DNA from: Streptomyces sp. TRM70350
Lineage (GTDB): Bacteria > Actinomycetota > Actinomycetes > Streptomycetales > Streptomycetaceae
Reading direction: 5' to 3'
DNA length: 64,000 bases
Assembly (NCBI RefSeq): GCF_019219825.1
Contig: NZ_JAHUXH010000002.1
Location: forward strand, 1-64,000
Both the position numbers and the translations under genes were made by a program. The notes beneath the pieces were generated by a model. It was not told the origin of the DNA, searched no databases, and saw nothing but the letters and a program-made list of their open reading frames with translations. Of this stretch, positions 63,118-64,000 are shown piece by piece; position 1 is the first letter of the stretch; the number at the start of each line of letters is the position of its first letter.

Positions 63118-64000
63118 TCACGCGGGGACCGTGCAGTCGAACGCGTGCAGATAGGGGTTGACCGGCCGGATGTCGCCGACGGTCAGGCCCGCCTCGGTCA
63201 GCCGCCCGACCATGCTGTCGGTGGTGTGCTTGGCCCCGCCGACGTTCAGGAGCAGCAGCAGGTCCATGGCGGTGCTGAAGCGCATCGACGGGGTGTCGTC
63301 GACGAGGTTCTCGATGACCACGACCCGTGTCCCGGGACCGCCCGCCTCGATCACGTTGCGCAGCAGCTTGGCCGTGGACTCGTCGTCCCACTCCAGGATG
63401 TTCTTGATGATGTAGACGTCGGCCTTGACGGGGACGGACTCCCGGATGTCGCCGGGCACGATGCGCGCCCGGCCGGCGAGGTCGCCGCCCTGGCGCAGCC
63501 GCGGCACGGCGTTGTCCACCACCCGCGGCAGATCGAGCAGAAAGCCCGCCATCGACGGGTACTTGTCCAGCAGGCTCGCCACCACGTGCCCCTGGCCGCC
63601 GCCGAGGTCCGCGACGGACGAGGCGCCGGAGAGGTCCAGCAGCGCGGCGACGTCGCGGGCCGACTGCTCGCTGGAGGTCGTCATCGCGCGGTTGAAGACG
63701 TCGGCCGACTCGGGGGCGTCCTCGTTCAGGTAGACGAAGAACTCCTTGCCGTAGAGGTCCTCGACGACGTTCCGGCCGGTGCGCACCGCCTCGTCCAGCT
63801 TCGGCCAGGCGTCCCAGGTCCACGGCTCGGTGCACCACAGGGCGATGTCACGCAGGCTGTTCGGGTCGTCCTCGCGCAGCAGCCTGGACATCTCGGTGTG
63901 GCTGAACGCGCCGCCGGGCCGCTCGGCGAAGACGCCGTAGCAGGACAGGGCGCGCAGCAGCCGGCGCAGCGGCTTCGGCTCGGCCTTCACCGCGGCCGCG
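63118..64000 (-). CDS. O-methyltransferase, TcmN/carminomycin type (5' end outside window)
   Basis: The visible 294 residues cover the end of the dimerisation domain (LRRLLRALSCYGVFAE) and the whole SAM-binding domain. Motif I is VADLGGGQGHVVASLL, then FLLDLPRVVDNA, VPGDIRESVPVKADVYIIKN and ILEWDDESTAKLLRNV. A GTG codon at 63990 exists, but the family needs about 50-60 more residues before it and the frame stays open to the edge, so the gene is partial. It probably methylates a hydroxyl of the polyketide. It converges on the pigment operon. Confidence 0.88.
   Translation of the reverse strand, partial: AAAVKAEPKPLRRLLRALSCYGVFAERPGGAFSHTEMSRLLREDDPNSLRDIALWCTEPWTWDAWPKLDEAVRTGRNVVEDLYGKEFFVYLNEDAPESADVFNRAMTTSSEQSARDVAALLDLSGASSVADLGGGQGHVVASLLDKYPSMAGFLLDLPRVVDNAVPRLRQGGDLAGRARIVPGDIRESVPVKADVYIIKNILEWDDESTAKLLRNVIEAGGPGTRVVVIENLVDDTPSMRFSTAMDLLLLLNVGGAKHTTDSMVGRLTEAGLTVGDIRPVNPYLHAFDCTVPA

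Overview
This is a high-GC, gene-dense actinobacterial chromosome segment that reads as Streptomyces. The signs are GTG starts, GGAGG-type ribosome sites, GC-rich hairpin terminators, a whiE-type spore-pigment locus, and a gene order around the glutamine synthetase genes that I recognise from the S. coelicolor core chromosome (recalled, not searched).

Layout. 0-11 kb: a GlnA2-type glutamine-synthetase-like gene, DUF3105 and DUF305 proteins, NAD+ synthase, an MFS pump, an endonuclease/exonuclease/phosphatase-fold protein, an EmrB-type pump with its TetR regulator and operator, and panB. 11-19 kb: an accessory patch. It holds a CYTH-domain protein coupled to an unusual SAM methyltransferase and two small proteins, divergent from an XRE/TPR regulator (frameshifted) coupled to a SLOG-like protein. 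After these comes a run of decayed genes: a LexA-type winged-helix gene with an amber stop, a DUF6233 fragment, a lower-GC gene with an ochre stop, a multiply frameshifted membrane gene, and a 38-bp copy of a glutamine synthetase 3' end. 19-24 kb: glyoxalase-like and flavin-reductase-like genes, glnE and a PAP2 phosphatase. 24-38 kb: the maltodextrin/starch block malR-malEFG-aglA, a secreted alpha-amylase and a giant two-headed amylase/pullulanase. Extracellular starch is cut by the two secreted enzymes, the maltodextrins are imported by MalEFG and hydrolysed inside by AglA, under MalR control.

38-46 kb: an isomerase, a TetR regulator, an oxidoreductase pair, a large membrane protein with a sigma-factor-like N-terminus, a lipoprotein, a DUF1996 secreted protein and an epimerase. 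46-55 kb: glnII, secreted and small membrane proteins, an ArsC-like protein, pspAB-htpX, glnA and an RDD membrane protein. Four nitrogen genes (glnA2, glnE, glnII, glnA) thus lie in one window. GlnE should adenylylate GlnA at Tyr397; GlnA2 has Trp at the aligned position. GlnR-type boxes lie upstream of glnA and glnII.

55-64 kb: a GC-rich repeat block, then a type II polyketide synthase locus with the whiE arrangement. A FAD hydroxylase is divergent from a SchA/CurD protein, cupin, KS-alpha, KS-beta, ACP, aromatase/cyclase and TcmI-type cyclase. It is followed by a convergent O-methyltransferase that runs off the window. The locus most likely makes a grey or brown spore-wall polyketide.

No tRNA, rRNA, CRISPR array, intact insertion sequence or replication origin was recognised.
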